Below, piece after piece: positions 16,533-24,819 of a stretch of 64,000 bases of DNA (positions within the stretch are counted from its first letter, which is position 1; each line of letters begins with the position of its first letter). This DNA is from Paenibacillus zeirhizosphaerae. GTDB lineage: Bacteria; Bacillota; Bacilli; Paenibacillales; Paenibacillaceae. The translations under genes and the position numbers were made by a program. The notes under the pieces were generated by a model, which did not search any database, was not told the DNA's origin, and was given only the letters and a program-made list of their open reading frames with translations. The stretch covers positions 186,001 to 250,000 of the forward strand of contig NZ_JAPCKK010000031.1 in NCBI RefSeq assembly GCF_030705605.1, in the 5' to 3' direction.

Positions 16533-17909
16533 TCAACGTGCTTTTACTCTGACAGTACAGCCTGCAGGCGTCAATTGCCCAATCCGATCCTTGAACAGCC
16601 ATAGCTCCGGCGTATCCCGGATTCCCTGTACCTGCAGCTCAAACGCCTCCAGTGGAAGACTTTCCACCTGCAGAAACAGACGGTTCCCATCCGTTTCGGC
16701 TGTTTTCAGCCTTATAGCTTTCCGGGCTCCGTCAGCCTTGATCATGTACACTTCTATCGACTCAGGGCCTGTGGGAGCGATGCGCTTACTGAAGGTTATG
16801 ACTAGCTCGTCTTCACCTGATCGGTCGCTCTTTACGGGAACAGGAGGCTCATCATACATATAGCCACCCAGATGGTACTCGTAGGCGGTCCAGGCATCGT
16901 AGCCGTGCTTGTGTACGGATGAGCTGAACGCTGTCAGCCAATCCCTGCCTTTAACCATCCGCTCCAGTGAGCCGATGTCTGCCTGCACGCCGAGCGGCAA
17001 CCCCGGAAAAGCAGCGCGAATCGGATCGGCAAAGCGCCAGTACTCCGCAATATAGTCCGGCGGAAGCTTCGGCCGCATCCAGTCCGGCCAGTGCGTCTGC
17101 AGGATATGCATATCCGGGCGTACCTTGCGGATCATTTCTACAGCATCGATACCCTGCCACTCGCGGAGCTTGGCTGGCGCTAATCCCCTTCTGTCCCTTA
17201 CTGCCAGCGACCAGGTTGCAATCCGTATATCCGGTCTGGCCTCTCGGACTCCTCCAGGGCCGTTCACCAGCTCGTCAATTAGCCCGTTCACCGCATCAAC
17301 CCTGAACTCGATCCAGCACCGATAGAGCTGCGGTACCCTGCGGTAATAATTTGCAGCCCATCGGTTGCGGAACTCGGGCATTTCCGTTCCATACCTTTCC
17401 TTGAATGCACGCTGTGCATGCAGCCCGACATCCCCGTAGATTCCGCTGTACAGGCCGTTCCACTCCGGAAAATACGGCTCAGCCACTTCGAAGCCATCGA
17501 AGGCAATTTCCGTGACCAGACGTGTGGCGGCCGCTTTTTTCCACTCTACATATTCCTTCGCAAAATGAGATAACCGCTGGAAGCCATCCTTTGGCTCCCG
17601 CAGCAGTTCCATTCTCCAATTGCTCCACTGCGGAGGCAGATGGGACACGCCAAAGGCTCCATTGCCAAGCACCATTGCCCACACCGCGATGTCCCTCCGC
17701 TGCAGGGCGTCAATAATTCGGGTATGTATTTTATTTTCCTGCACGACAAAATAATGAACAGTACGGTAGCCCGCCCTCTCTATCTCTTCCGCCACACTCT
17801 CCGCAGACCTGTCCGCATAATAAGGAAACAGCGGATCCATCTGAATACTCGGGCCCTGCATCGTCCACGGCCTGATTGTATGATCTGTTCCATTGACGTT
17901 ATGTGACAT
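16533..17909 (-). CDS. Glycoside hydrolase-like TIM-barrel protein, uncharacterised
   Basis: 458 residues, start with GGAGG five bases upstream, no signal peptide. The first 350 residues have the alternating strand/helix pattern of a TIM barrel with acidic clusters at strand ends (TEIAFDGFEVAEPYF, GIDAVEMIRKVRPDMHILQTHW). The last 100 residues look like a beta-sandwich (SGEDELVITFSKRIAP onward). This resembles bacterial proteins loosely annotated as family-10-like glycosyl hydrolases, but I cannot place it in a CAZy family. A role in breaking down plant sugars is a guess. No operon partner is obvious. Confidence 0.6.
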   Translation of the reverse strand: MSHNVNGTDHTIRPWTMQGPSIQMDPLFPYYADRSAESVAEEIERAGYRTVHYFVVQENKIHTRIIDALQRRDIAVWAMVLGNGAFGVSHLPPQWSNWRMELLREPKDGFQRLSHFAKEYVEWKKAAATRLVTEIAFDGFEVAEPYFPEWNGLYSGIYGDVGLHAQRAFKERYGTEMPEFRNRWAANYYRRVPQLYRCWIEFRVDAVNGLIDELVNGPGGVREARPDIRIATWSLAVRDRRGLAPAKLREWQGIDAVEMIRKVRPDMHILQTHWPDWMRPKLPPDYIAEYWRFADPIRAAFPGLPLGVQADIGSLERMVKGRDWLTAFSSSVHKHGYDAWTAYEYHLGGYMYDEPPVPVKSDRSGEDELVITFSKRIAPTGPESIEVYMIKADGARKAIRLKTAETDGNRLFLQVESLPLEAFELQVQGIRDTPELWLFKDRIGQLTPAGCTVRVKAR

Positions 17910-18028
17910 TGGAGCCTCCTAATGGAATAGGTTGATCCCTAATTGGGTTCTATGATTCATTCGCTTGCAGTTGAGGGTATGTAATAACAAGACTAAGGAG
18001 CACAGTTCGGAACAGGAGGAGCAAATCT

Positions 18029-18820
18029 ATGGCGGAGCAGCGACTGCAAGGTAAAATAGCAATAGTGAGCGGCGGCGGCTCAGGGATTGGCAAAGCTACC
18101 GCTATCCTTTTTGCCAGACATGGCGCCAAAGTAGCGATGCTTGACCGCACGCCGGACAAAGCGGAGCAAACAAAGGCCGAGATTGAACAGACCGGCGGCG
18201 AAGCCCTGGTTGTGGAATGTGATATTTCCAAAACAGACACGGTTGAAGCTGGCATGCGCAAGGTGGCTGACACCTTCGGAAGGATCGACATCGTGTTCGC
18301 CAATGCGGGCATCAACGGCGCTATGGCCCCGATCGAAACGATGGAAATCGCCGATTGGGATACGACGATGAACATCAACCTGCGCGGCACGTTTGCCACG
18401 GTGAAATATGCAATTCCTTTTCTGAAAAAGAACGGCGGCAGCATCATTATCAATAGCTCGGTCAACGGCAACCGGATCTTTTCCAATATCGGATTTTCAG
18501 CCTATGCCTCCACCAAGGCGGCACAGGTTACCTTCATGAAGATGGCGGCCCTGGAGCTGGCTCGTTATAAAATCCGCGTCAATGCAGTGTGTCCGGGAGC
18601 CATTGAAACACAGATTGGCGACAATACCTACCCTTCCGACGATCTCAAGGAAGTGCAGATTCCCGTGGAATTCCCGGAAGGCGATCAGCCGCTGCGGCAT
18701 GCGCCGGGCGAGCCGGAGCAAGTGGCTAATCTGGTGCTGTTCCTCGCCTCCGACGAAGCCTCACATGTAACGGGGACCGCTATTTATGTCGACGGGGCTG
18801 AGTCGCTGCTGCGCGGATAA
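18029..18820 (+). CDS. Short-chain dehydrogenase/reductase (SDR)
   Basis: 263-residue classical SDR. Cofactor motif SGGGSGIG at 14-21, acidic residue after strand 2 (MLDRT, Asp39), which favours NAD(H), NAG at 92-94, catalytic Ser143/144, Tyr159 and Lys163 (YASTK). A start with AGGAGG upstream is clear. It resembles glucose-1-dehydrogenase/3-oxoacyl reductase types; the substrate is unknown. Divergent from the glycosidase-like gene at 16533 and ended by a hairpin shared with the next gene. Confidence 0.88.
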   Translation: MAEQRLQGKIAIVSGGGSGIGKATAILFARHGAKVAMLDRTPDKAEQTKAEIEQTGGEALVVECDISKTDTVEAGMRKVADTFGRIDIVFANAGINGAMAPIETMEIADWDTTMNINLRGTFATVKYAIPFLKKNGGSIIINSSVNGNRIFSNIGFSAYASTKAAQVTFMKMAALELARYKIRVNAVCPGAIETQIGDNTYPSDDLKEVQIPVEFPEGDQPLRHAPGEPEQVANLVLFLASDEASHVTGTAIYVDGAESLLRG

Positions 18821-18829
18821 CCCTTGTGA

Positions 18830-18867
18830 AAGCCCGGACCCTTGCTTACAGCAAGCTGTCCGGGCTT
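18830..18867. terminator. Bidirectional terminator-like hairpin
   Basis: AAGCCCGGAC pairs with GTCCGGGCTT across a loop that itself holds TGCTTACAGCA. It lies between the convergent SDR and YwaF-type genes. Only short T runs follow. Confidence 0.6.
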
Positions 18868-19619
18868 CAAGCCGTTATTTCCTCCGATGCGCTTTCCCTT
18901 TTACCCGATAACAGCTTGAACAGCAGCAGCATGCACGAAAAGAACATGAACGCCACGGCCTCCTCGGCTAGTATGTAATATGGATAAGGTCCCAACAAAT
19001 CCAGCAGTGATGGCGTATCCGGCTTACCCCGGAGAAACATATAATTGGCATCCAGCAGCAGGTCGGCAATCCATACGATCAACGCGCAGCCGTTCAGGAA
19101 CAGCATGGCCAGTCCGATAGACTTCCATGTAGGTCTGCAACCCTCAACCCAGGTCATATACAGACTCGCGAGGATAATCGCCGCATGGGCAACAAAAAAC
19201 TGTATAAATCTGAAATGCGGAAAATCATATGCCAGATTGGGGGTTACCACAGCCTGGAGTGCACCGGCGATTCCGGCAAAGAACAGGAACTGGTACAGCA
19301 GTCGACTGCGCGTCATCAGCATCACACTGGAAAGCAGAAGAGTAATACTACACAGCTCCAGCGGCAGCGTCCGGCTGGCATCCCATACCTGCTGCTGAAT
19401 ATACCAGCACTGCAGGCACACCTCTGAGGCTAACAGTATTGCAGCAAGCAGCCAGCGCAGCCAAGCACGCAGTTTGTCACGGCTGCGGATCTGATGCCGT
19501 AGGACAAAGAGCAGCCATACTACTGCCGCAATGATCCCGATCCAGACCAGATGCGGCGATGAGAAGGCCTGAAACACGTCACTGGAATAAGCATCAAGCC
19601 ACATAAACTGTTCACTCAA
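18867..19619 (-). CDS. YwaF-like integral membrane protein (TIGR02206 type)
   Basis: 250-residue membrane protein with about seven hydrophobic helices. It has the conserved features of the Bacillus YwaF/TIGR02206 family: an ELCSITLLL segment after RTLPL, a central PNLAYDFPHFRFIQFFVAHAA stretch with conserved His, and a YMFLRGKPDTPS loop before the last helices. Function unknown. Its start overlaps the stop of the upstream M50-type gene by four bases, so the two are translationally coupled. Confidence 0.8.
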   Translation of the reverse strand: MSEQFMWLDAYSSDVFQAFSSPHLVWIGIIAAVVWLLFVLRHQIRSRDKLRAWLRWLLAAILLASEVCLQCWYIQQQVWDASRTLPLELCSITLLLSSVMLMTRSRLLYQFLFFAGIAGALQAVVTPNLAYDFPHFRFIQFFVAHAAIILASLYMTWVEGCRPTWKSIGLAMLFLNGCALIVWIADLLLDANYMFLRGKPDTPSLLDLLGPYPYYILAEEAVAFMFFSCMLLLFKLLSGKRESASEEITA

Positions 19620-20335
19620 CCGGATTTCCCCCTAATAAATCCTGGACGTCTCCTCTGCGCCTTCATCCCCGACTTTCGTTTATGCAGCAACTGCCCAATA
19701 GCCGCCCTGGCACAAAATAGTGAAAACACCAGAAACAAAATAGACCATAGCCATGCAGGCACATGTGTCCAGGAGGCCAAATTCGCCGCATCCCCTGCTT
19801 GTGACGGACTAACTAGCGAGGCCGTGAGGATAATGATCGTGCCCGCTACCGATTCTTCAAGCGTGATGAAGGCCAGCAGCAGATAATACAGCTTACCGAG
19901 GGTTCGTCCCCCCAGCAGCATTACGATGACATTCAGCACAATAAAACCGGCAAGCCACAGCAATCCGTAGCCTTCATGTACATACAGAATGATCATGACA
20001 GCAGCAACCAGTGTCATTACTCCCAATCCCCACTGGTGCCGCTGTCTCGCATGCAGGTAAAACAGCAACACGGCAAACAAGGATGCTCCTGTATATCCAG
20101 CCAGTGAGGTCAGGATGGCGCTCGCCTGCGAGGTGATAATGGAATAGGTAACTCCGCTGTGATCCGCATTGAGGTCGATCCGCTGCACTTGACCGGACAT
20201 CACCAGCGTGACCACCGCATGGGCGAATTCATGGATCATCGTGTTCAGCGTTCTGAAGATATGAGAGAACGGAATAAACCGGGTGAGCAGCGCGGCTCCG
20301 GCGAGTAGCAATAACGTTCTGAGCCATTTTATCAA
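19616..20335 (-). CDS. M50B family zinc metallopeptidase-like membrane protein
   Basis: 239 residues, multiple membrane helices. The zinc motif HEFAH (in NTMIHEFAHAVVTLVMSG) lies near the end of an N-terminal helix as in PF13398 (peptidase M50B-like). A second conserved region, LAGYTGASLFAVLLFY, follows. These proteins are related to intramembrane site-2 proteases but lack PDZ domains, and their substrates are unknown. The ribosome binding site is weak. Coupled to the YwaF-like gene by an ATGA-type overlap, which suggests a shared membrane role. Confidence 0.75.
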   Translation of the reverse strand: MIKWLRTLLLLAGAALLTRFIPFSHIFRTLNTMIHEFAHAVVTLVMSGQVQRIDLNADHSGVTYSIITSQASAILTSLAGYTGASLFAVLLFYLHARQRHQWGLGVMTLVAAVMIILYVHEGYGLLWLAGFIVLNVIVMLLGGRTLGKLYYLLLAFITLEESVAGTIIILTASLVSPSQAGDAANLASWTHVPAWLWSILFLVFSLFCARAAIGQLLHKRKSGMKAQRRRPGFIRGKSG

Positions 20336-20482
20336 GCGGAATCGGCAACCTTTCCCGGTTCATGTTGGACAGGCAGAAGGGTAATATCAGACAGGGCTTG
20401 CCCGAACCGTTACATTCATCTTATGATAAGAGAAAGCCTACAGCAACCCGGGCCTTATTCATCCGCAAAGGAGACCTTATTT

Positions 20483-20695
20483 ATGCCTACTAACCGCAAG
20501 CTGTGGACGGACGGAGACTTCCAGGAAGCCATCGACCGACACCTTCCGGTCCGCATTTTTGAGGATGACCAGCTCGTTGGCTCCGGAGGCCATGTCATCC
20601 GCTTCGACGACACGACCGTTGTCATCCAGACATCCGTAAGCGACCTTGCTTATCACGACCGCAGCCGCTGCGAATTTTTTGAGTTGAGAAGATAA
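20483..20695 (+). CDS. Small conserved hypothetical protein (70 aa)
   Basis: 70 residues from the ATG at 20483 (MPTNRKLWTDGDFQEAIDRH), with AAAGGAGA eight bases upstream; an upstream frame from 20423 has no such site. The C-terminal half looks like a small beta-barrel or hairpin (QLVGSGGHVIRFDDTTVVIQTSVSDLAYHDR). I do not recognise the family. It stands alone between the M50B gene and a chemoreceptor gene whose stop is six bases away on the other strand. Confidence 0.65.
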   Translation: MPTNRKLWTDGDFQEAIDRHLPVRIFEDDQLVGSGGHVIRFDDTTVVIQTSVSDLAYHDRSRCEFFELRR

Positions 20696-20701
20696 ATCGC
20701 A

Positions 20702-21991
20702 TTATTGGGATTTTTCACTTCGAACCTGAGCTGCCTGTGTCTTCAGCATAAGCTTGCCCGTAAGCATCCTTAAGTCATCCGAGGCAGATGATAGTTCCTG
20801 CATAATTGCCGTTTCCTCATGCGCCGCACGATAGATTTGCTGCGCTCCCTCCGCAAACGAGACCGACATCTCTTGAATACGGTTCATATAATCATATGTC
20901 TGCTCTACCCGCCCAGTCTGTTCGGAGACGGAGTTTTCCAGCATACGCACTCCATCCACGAACTCGTCAATGATTCGGTGAAGGTCATTTAACGTGGTTT
21001 CCACCGAACGGGTACGGTTCGCTTCTTCCCGAACAAGCCCATTTTGCTGCTGCATGAGGGATACCGCTTCCGTGACCTGCTCCTGAATATGGCTAATCAT
21101 CTGGTTAATCTCCTCGACAGAGGAAGAGCTTTGAGACGCCAACGTGCGGATATGCTGGGCCACTACGGCGAAGCCGTTGCCCTCTTCCCCTGCTCTTGCA
21201 GCTTCTATGGAAGCGTTCAAGGCGAGCAAATGGGTCTGCTCCGCAATTTCCTTCACTGTACCTGTAATCGTTTCGATCCGGTCCGCTTCCCGTTCTAGCT
21301 TCGCGATGACCTCATGGGAACGCTGATGGGATTCCGACAGAGTGTCCATACCGTCCATCAGCGAGGAAAACAGTGATTGGGTCGAATGAACGGAGCCCTC
21401 CATCTTGCCTGAAAGCTCCATCATCTGATTGGATTTCGAATGCATCAGCCGGAAGTCTACAAGCATCTGATCTGCCGTCTGCAGGGACAGCTCGGAAGCC
21501 TTCTTTTGCTCCTCCACCCCAGAGACAATATCATCGACTGCATTGGACATGGCCTCAATTTGTGCAGTAGCATGGGCAATCGCGGTGCTCAAGGTTTCGG
21601 CATTATGCGAGGTTGTCCTAGTGCTGTAAGAGATTTCGTCCAGCATTCCGCCGATATGGGTCAGCATGTTGCGAAACGCATCGTACAGCACTTTAATTTC
21701 ATCTCCGGACCGCCGCTCGGGAATGACCACATTCCAGTTGCCGTCTGTCGCTTCCTCCGCAGCCTTGGCCAGGTGAACAATCGGACGGGTCAGCCACTTG
21801 GAGGTCAGCCAGCCGAGAATTCCTGTCCACAGCACGCCCAACAGCAAAATGATCGATACGTAGAGCCAATCCGCCATGCCGGGGGCAATCCATTCCTTCA
21901 GCACAAAGATGAAAAACGAGCTTGTCCCGTATGTGATGGCGGATATGGCTATAAATCCTGCAACTATTTTCGTTCCCAAGGATAATTTCAT
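20702..21991 (-). CDS. Methyl-accepting chemotaxis protein with minimal sensor region
   Basis: 429 residues. Two membrane helices near 10-30 and 40-62 are separated by only about ten residues, so there is no extracellular ligand domain. A HAMP-like linker follows (TRPIVHLAKAAEEATDG), then the coiled-coil signalling domain with the conserved hairpin tip (AEQTHLLALNASIEAARAGEEGNGFAVVA). It may sense through its membrane part or partner proteins. Start has GAGGTGT six bases upstream. Stands alone, with no che genes nearby. Confidence 0.88.
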   Translation of the reverse strand: MKLSLGTKIVAGFIAISAITYGTSSFFIFVLKEWIAPGMADWLYVSIILLLGVLWTGILGWLTSKWLTRPIVHLAKAAEEATDGNWNVVIPERRSGDEIKVLYDAFRNMLTHIGGMLDEISYSTRTTSHNAETLSTAIAHATAQIEAMSNAVDDIVSGVEEQKKASELSLQTADQMLVDFRLMHSKSNQMMELSGKMEGSVHSTQSLFSSLMDGMDTLSESHQRSHEVIAKLEREADRIETITGTVKEIAEQTHLLALNASIEAARAGEEGNGFAVVAQHIRTLASQSSSSVEEINQMISHIQEQVTEAVSLMQQQNGLVREEANRTRSVETTLNDLHRIIDEFVDGVRMLENSVSEQTGRVEQTYDYMNRIQEMSVSFAEGAQQIYRAAHEETAIMQELSSASDDLRMLTGKLMLKTQAAQVRSEKSQ

Positions 21992-22115
21992 CGTTTACAC
22001 CTCTGACATCGCTTTTAGAGACTAATTTACCAGTAAATCCTAGCGATAAATGTGATATATGTCATTGATATATCTAAATTTAGCAACAAAGTCGCTATTC
22101 TTTAGGCTTTTCTCC

Positions 22116-23042
22116 CTATACATATCTAAATTCGCAAACTTCCCTGAAATTGCAGCTTCCGCAAGTACGCCGGGACGGCATCGGGGTAAAAAAGGACATC
22201 GGTTTGGGCCGGTTATAATACTCATCATCCAGGCAGGATTTCATCTCTTCAATATATCGGCCCACATTTTCTTCAACTTTAGCAATATCTTCCTGAACGG
22301 GCTTGTAGGTTTCACATTCTCCAGTGACCAGATATTCTACCCGTAGCTCAAGCTGCTCCAGCGGAATGTTGTATTTCTCCCGCACATAAGAGGCATATAA
22401 ATACAACTGATCCGAGAAATCCCCTTCCTTGCCCGTCTTCCAGTCCACAATAACCATCTCGCCATTTTGCCGCCTGTACAGCAAATCCATTTTGACATAC
22501 ACCTTCGTATCATGGAGTAGCATCGTATCCCATTTTTCCGCTTCAACGACGCGGGCGCCCCCGGCGCTCAGCTCCTTCCATGCTGCAGATGTATACAGGT
22601 TGCGGACAATCGCGCGGCGACGGTCATTAATAATGGAAATCCGGTCACGGAGCGCTTCCTCCCCGTAATAGATTTCAGACAGCATCAGCCGCTGCTTGGG
22701 CTGTCTGATCCAGGCCTCACGGTCTTGGGATTCCTTATAGCCTTGGTTCAGCATTTCCCTTATGACTTTATCCAAAAATCCCTGTCTCGGCGGCTCTCGA
22801 CGTTCATCCACCGTACGAACGGCCGATTCACACATGCGGTGGGCCAAATCGCCGAACAGCAAATATAAATTGCTCAATTGCTTCAGCCGGTATAAGGTGG
22901 CCTGCTCCTCTGAAGCCAGCTCCCGGTTCCAGCCGTTGTGGGAACCGTAATAGTGAAAATAATATTTACGCAAGCATTCATCAAACGTATTGGCCCTCGA
23001 CTGAGAGTAGGACCAGGGCGGATACATAACCAACTTGGCCAC
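22116..23042 (-). CDS. Stand-alone RecB-like PD-(D/E)XK nuclease with Fe-S cysteines
   Basis: 308 residues, PF12705 type. Active-site residues: His in FGDLAHRMCE, Asp in YVKMDLLY, and the D-x-K of MVIVDWKTGKE, with a downstream QLYLYASYV helix typical of RecB/Cas4/AddB nucleases. Cys in FDECLRKYY and the C-terminal CGSCNFREVC form the four-cysteine set that binds a 4Fe-4S cluster in AddB and Cas4. No helicase, CRISPR or defence genes lie beside it. The start is uncertain: GTG 23042 abuts AAGGGA; TTG or ATG codons slightly inside are possible. Probably DNA repair. Confidence 0.82.
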   Translation of the reverse strand: MAKLVMYPPWSYSQSRANTFDECLRKYYFHYYGSHNGWNRELASEEQATLYRLKQLSNLYLLFGDLAHRMCESAVRTVDERREPPRQGFLDKVIREMLNQGYKESQDREAWIRQPKQRLMLSEIYYGEEALRDRISIINDRRRAIVRNLYTSAAWKELSAGGARVVEAEKWDTMLLHDTKVYVKMDLLYRRQNGEMVIVDWKTGKEGDFSDQLYLYASYVREKYNIPLEQLELRVEYLVTGECETYKPVQEDIAKVEENVGRYIEEMKSCLDDEYYNRPKPMSFFTPMPSRRTCGSCNFREVCEFRYV

Positions 23043-23136
23043 TCCCTTTCTTGATTGAAATGGTCTACCGATGATTATACCTCAATCCGACCGGAAATGG
23101 GGAATAGAAGAGAACAAATGTTCTTTTTTTAAGCAA

Positions 23137-23176
23137 AAAGATAGCAGACCTGCCGCAGCAATGGCCTGCTATCTTT
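23137..23176 (-). terminator. Terminator of the stalk-domain lipoprotein gene
   Basis: AAAGATAGCAG at 23137-23147 pairs with CTGCTATCTTT at 23166-23176. On the minus strand TTTTTGCTTAAAA follows. It lies 15 bases after the stop codon. Confidence 0.85.
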
Positions 23177-23190
23177 TGTTCTAAAGAGAT

Positions 23191-24705
23191 TTAGTCGCGC
23201 TCAATCACCAGTAGCCCGTCATCGGACGAAACATCCGCTCCAAGAGCTGCTGCGGCCTGACGAAGCGGAACATACATCGTACCGTACTCATCAGTAAATA
23301 CCGCCTGCGGCAAGGCAATCGTTCGTTCGCCCACCACAATCCGCTTCATACCGTTTTTGACCACGAACGTTTCTTCCGTAATATCATCGGTCACCGTGAT
23401 TTGCTTCGCAGCCGCATCCCACTTCAGATCTGCATCCAGCTCATTGGCGAGATCACGCAGCGGGATCATGGTCGTGCCTTTTTTACTCACCAGCGCATAG
23501 TAGCCGTCATCCGGATCAATGACAATCTCCTTATGCGTCAGCAGCAAATCATTCTGCAAGATGTCATAAACCTTCGAGCCACTATCAAAGTTGCGCAGGG
23601 TTTCTCCCGGGGTCATGTCTTCACCGTCCACATGGATAACACCGTCAGAGATGTCCACCTTATCGGCTGTTACCGCACCATTCACATTCCACGTCTCGCT
23701 TTCGGAAAGGAATGTAAAGGATGTGATTGGCAAATCTTCCGTTTCAGGAAGGGCAACCGTCAGCTCAGTACGCTCTTGGCGCAGATCGTTATTCTCATCA
23801 AAGTACAGGTCGGTTTTCAACACCGTATTCGGTCCGAGCACAGTCTTGAGTTCCGGCACCTGTGTATACATCAGGCTTACGCCAGCATCATATTGGCTTA
23901 CGGCCTGGTCCAGCGCATCCTTGGTTTTCGTGAACAACGTATTCACAATTTCTTCACGGTTAGCGCCAAACTCGGACAGGCCTTCTTTTACAGTTTCTTC
24001 TTCACCAACAGCGGCAGCGATCTCGGCTGCCAAATCCAGTCCCTGACTGATCAGCTTCTTCAGCCCTTCCTCGTCCTGGGACAGGCTCTGAAGCAGCGGT
24101 TTAACCAGTTGAACCAGTTCTTCTCCTGTCAGTTGAGCAGACAGCTTGGTCAGTTTAACCTGTTCTCCGTTTACTTCCTCGGTTACAGAATCAACGGAGA
24201 TGTCAGCCGGATTCGGCGAATGCTCGATGAACAGCCCGGCAGCTTCCAGCACCAGATCATTGATCTTGTCCTTGTAAGCATACGGATCGAATCCCTCAGG
24301 CAGACCTGCGAGCGCTTCATCCTGCTTCAATCCTATGTAGTAAGGCTTTTTGGAGCCTTCCAGCTCAAATGCCAGCCCCGCCTCATCCATGGACATGGCG
24401 AACGGCAAGCTTACATCTTTGTACTGGAAAACACCTTTGGCGGATACAACATCTTCTGATTGAATTTTGGCTTCGTATACGGATATGGACACAGAGTTAA
24501 TAAAATCAATGATTTCCCTGTCTTCTGCTGACGCACTGCCAGCCGGCTCAACATGAAAAGATAAGCTGGAGCTGGACTCCTGCGGTTTGACTTTAAGAGT
24601 GCCCAGCAAGCCTTGATTAACATCGAACCCTCCCACCGCCTGACAACCCGTTAAGACAACGAGCAGCAGAATAAGCGGAGCTGCAAGCCATTTTTTCAGC
24701 TTCAT
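23191..24705 (-). CDS. Stalk-domain (copper amine oxidase N-terminal-like) lipoprotein
   Basis: About 504-residue exported lipoprotein. Start at the ATG at 24705 behind GAAAGGGG; signal peptide with lipobox LTGC. A long acidic helical and beta central region (about 30-380) has no recognised fold. The last 110 residues hold two strand-rich repeats of the PF07833 'stalk' type (TTMIPLRDLANELDADLKWD and TMYVPLRQAAAALGADVSSD), which are very common in Paenibacillus surface proteins. Probably attaches to the outer membrane face; function unknown. Single-gene unit with its own terminator. Confidence 0.82.
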   Translation of the reverse strand: MKLKKWLAAPLILLLVVLTGCQAVGGFDVNQGLLGTLKVKPQESSSSLSFHVEPAGSASAEDREIIDFINSVSISVYEAKIQSEDVVSAKGVFQYKDVSLPFAMSMDEAGLAFELEGSKKPYYIGLKQDEALAGLPEGFDPYAYKDKINDLVLEAAGLFIEHSPNPADISVDSVTEEVNGEQVKLTKLSAQLTGEELVQLVKPLLQSLSQDEEGLKKLISQGLDLAAEIAAAVGEEETVKEGLSEFGANREEIVNTLFTKTKDALDQAVSQYDAGVSLMYTQVPELKTVLGPNTVLKTDLYFDENNDLRQERTELTVALPETEDLPITSFTFLSESETWNVNGAVTADKVDISDGVIHVDGEDMTPGETLRNFDSGSKVYDILQNDLLLTHKEIVIDPDDGYYALVSKKGTTMIPLRDLANELDADLKWDAAAKQITVTDDITEETFVVKNGMKRIVVGERTIALPQAVFTDEYGTMYVPLRQAAAALGADVSSDDGLLVIERD

Positions 24706-24819
24706 GTAAATCCCCTTTCCCAAACTTTTTTTAAAAAACTATACAGTCACATAAAAGTTGGTTGCTATTTTCCATTATCGCAATCTTGCCTTGATTTGTA
24801 AATGATCGATATACAAGTC

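Noticed and set aside
22116..23042. RecB-like nuclease read as Cas4 of a CRISPR system
   Set aside because: No repeats, cas genes or defence partners nearby; the four-cysteine RecB fold is also common in repair nucleases.
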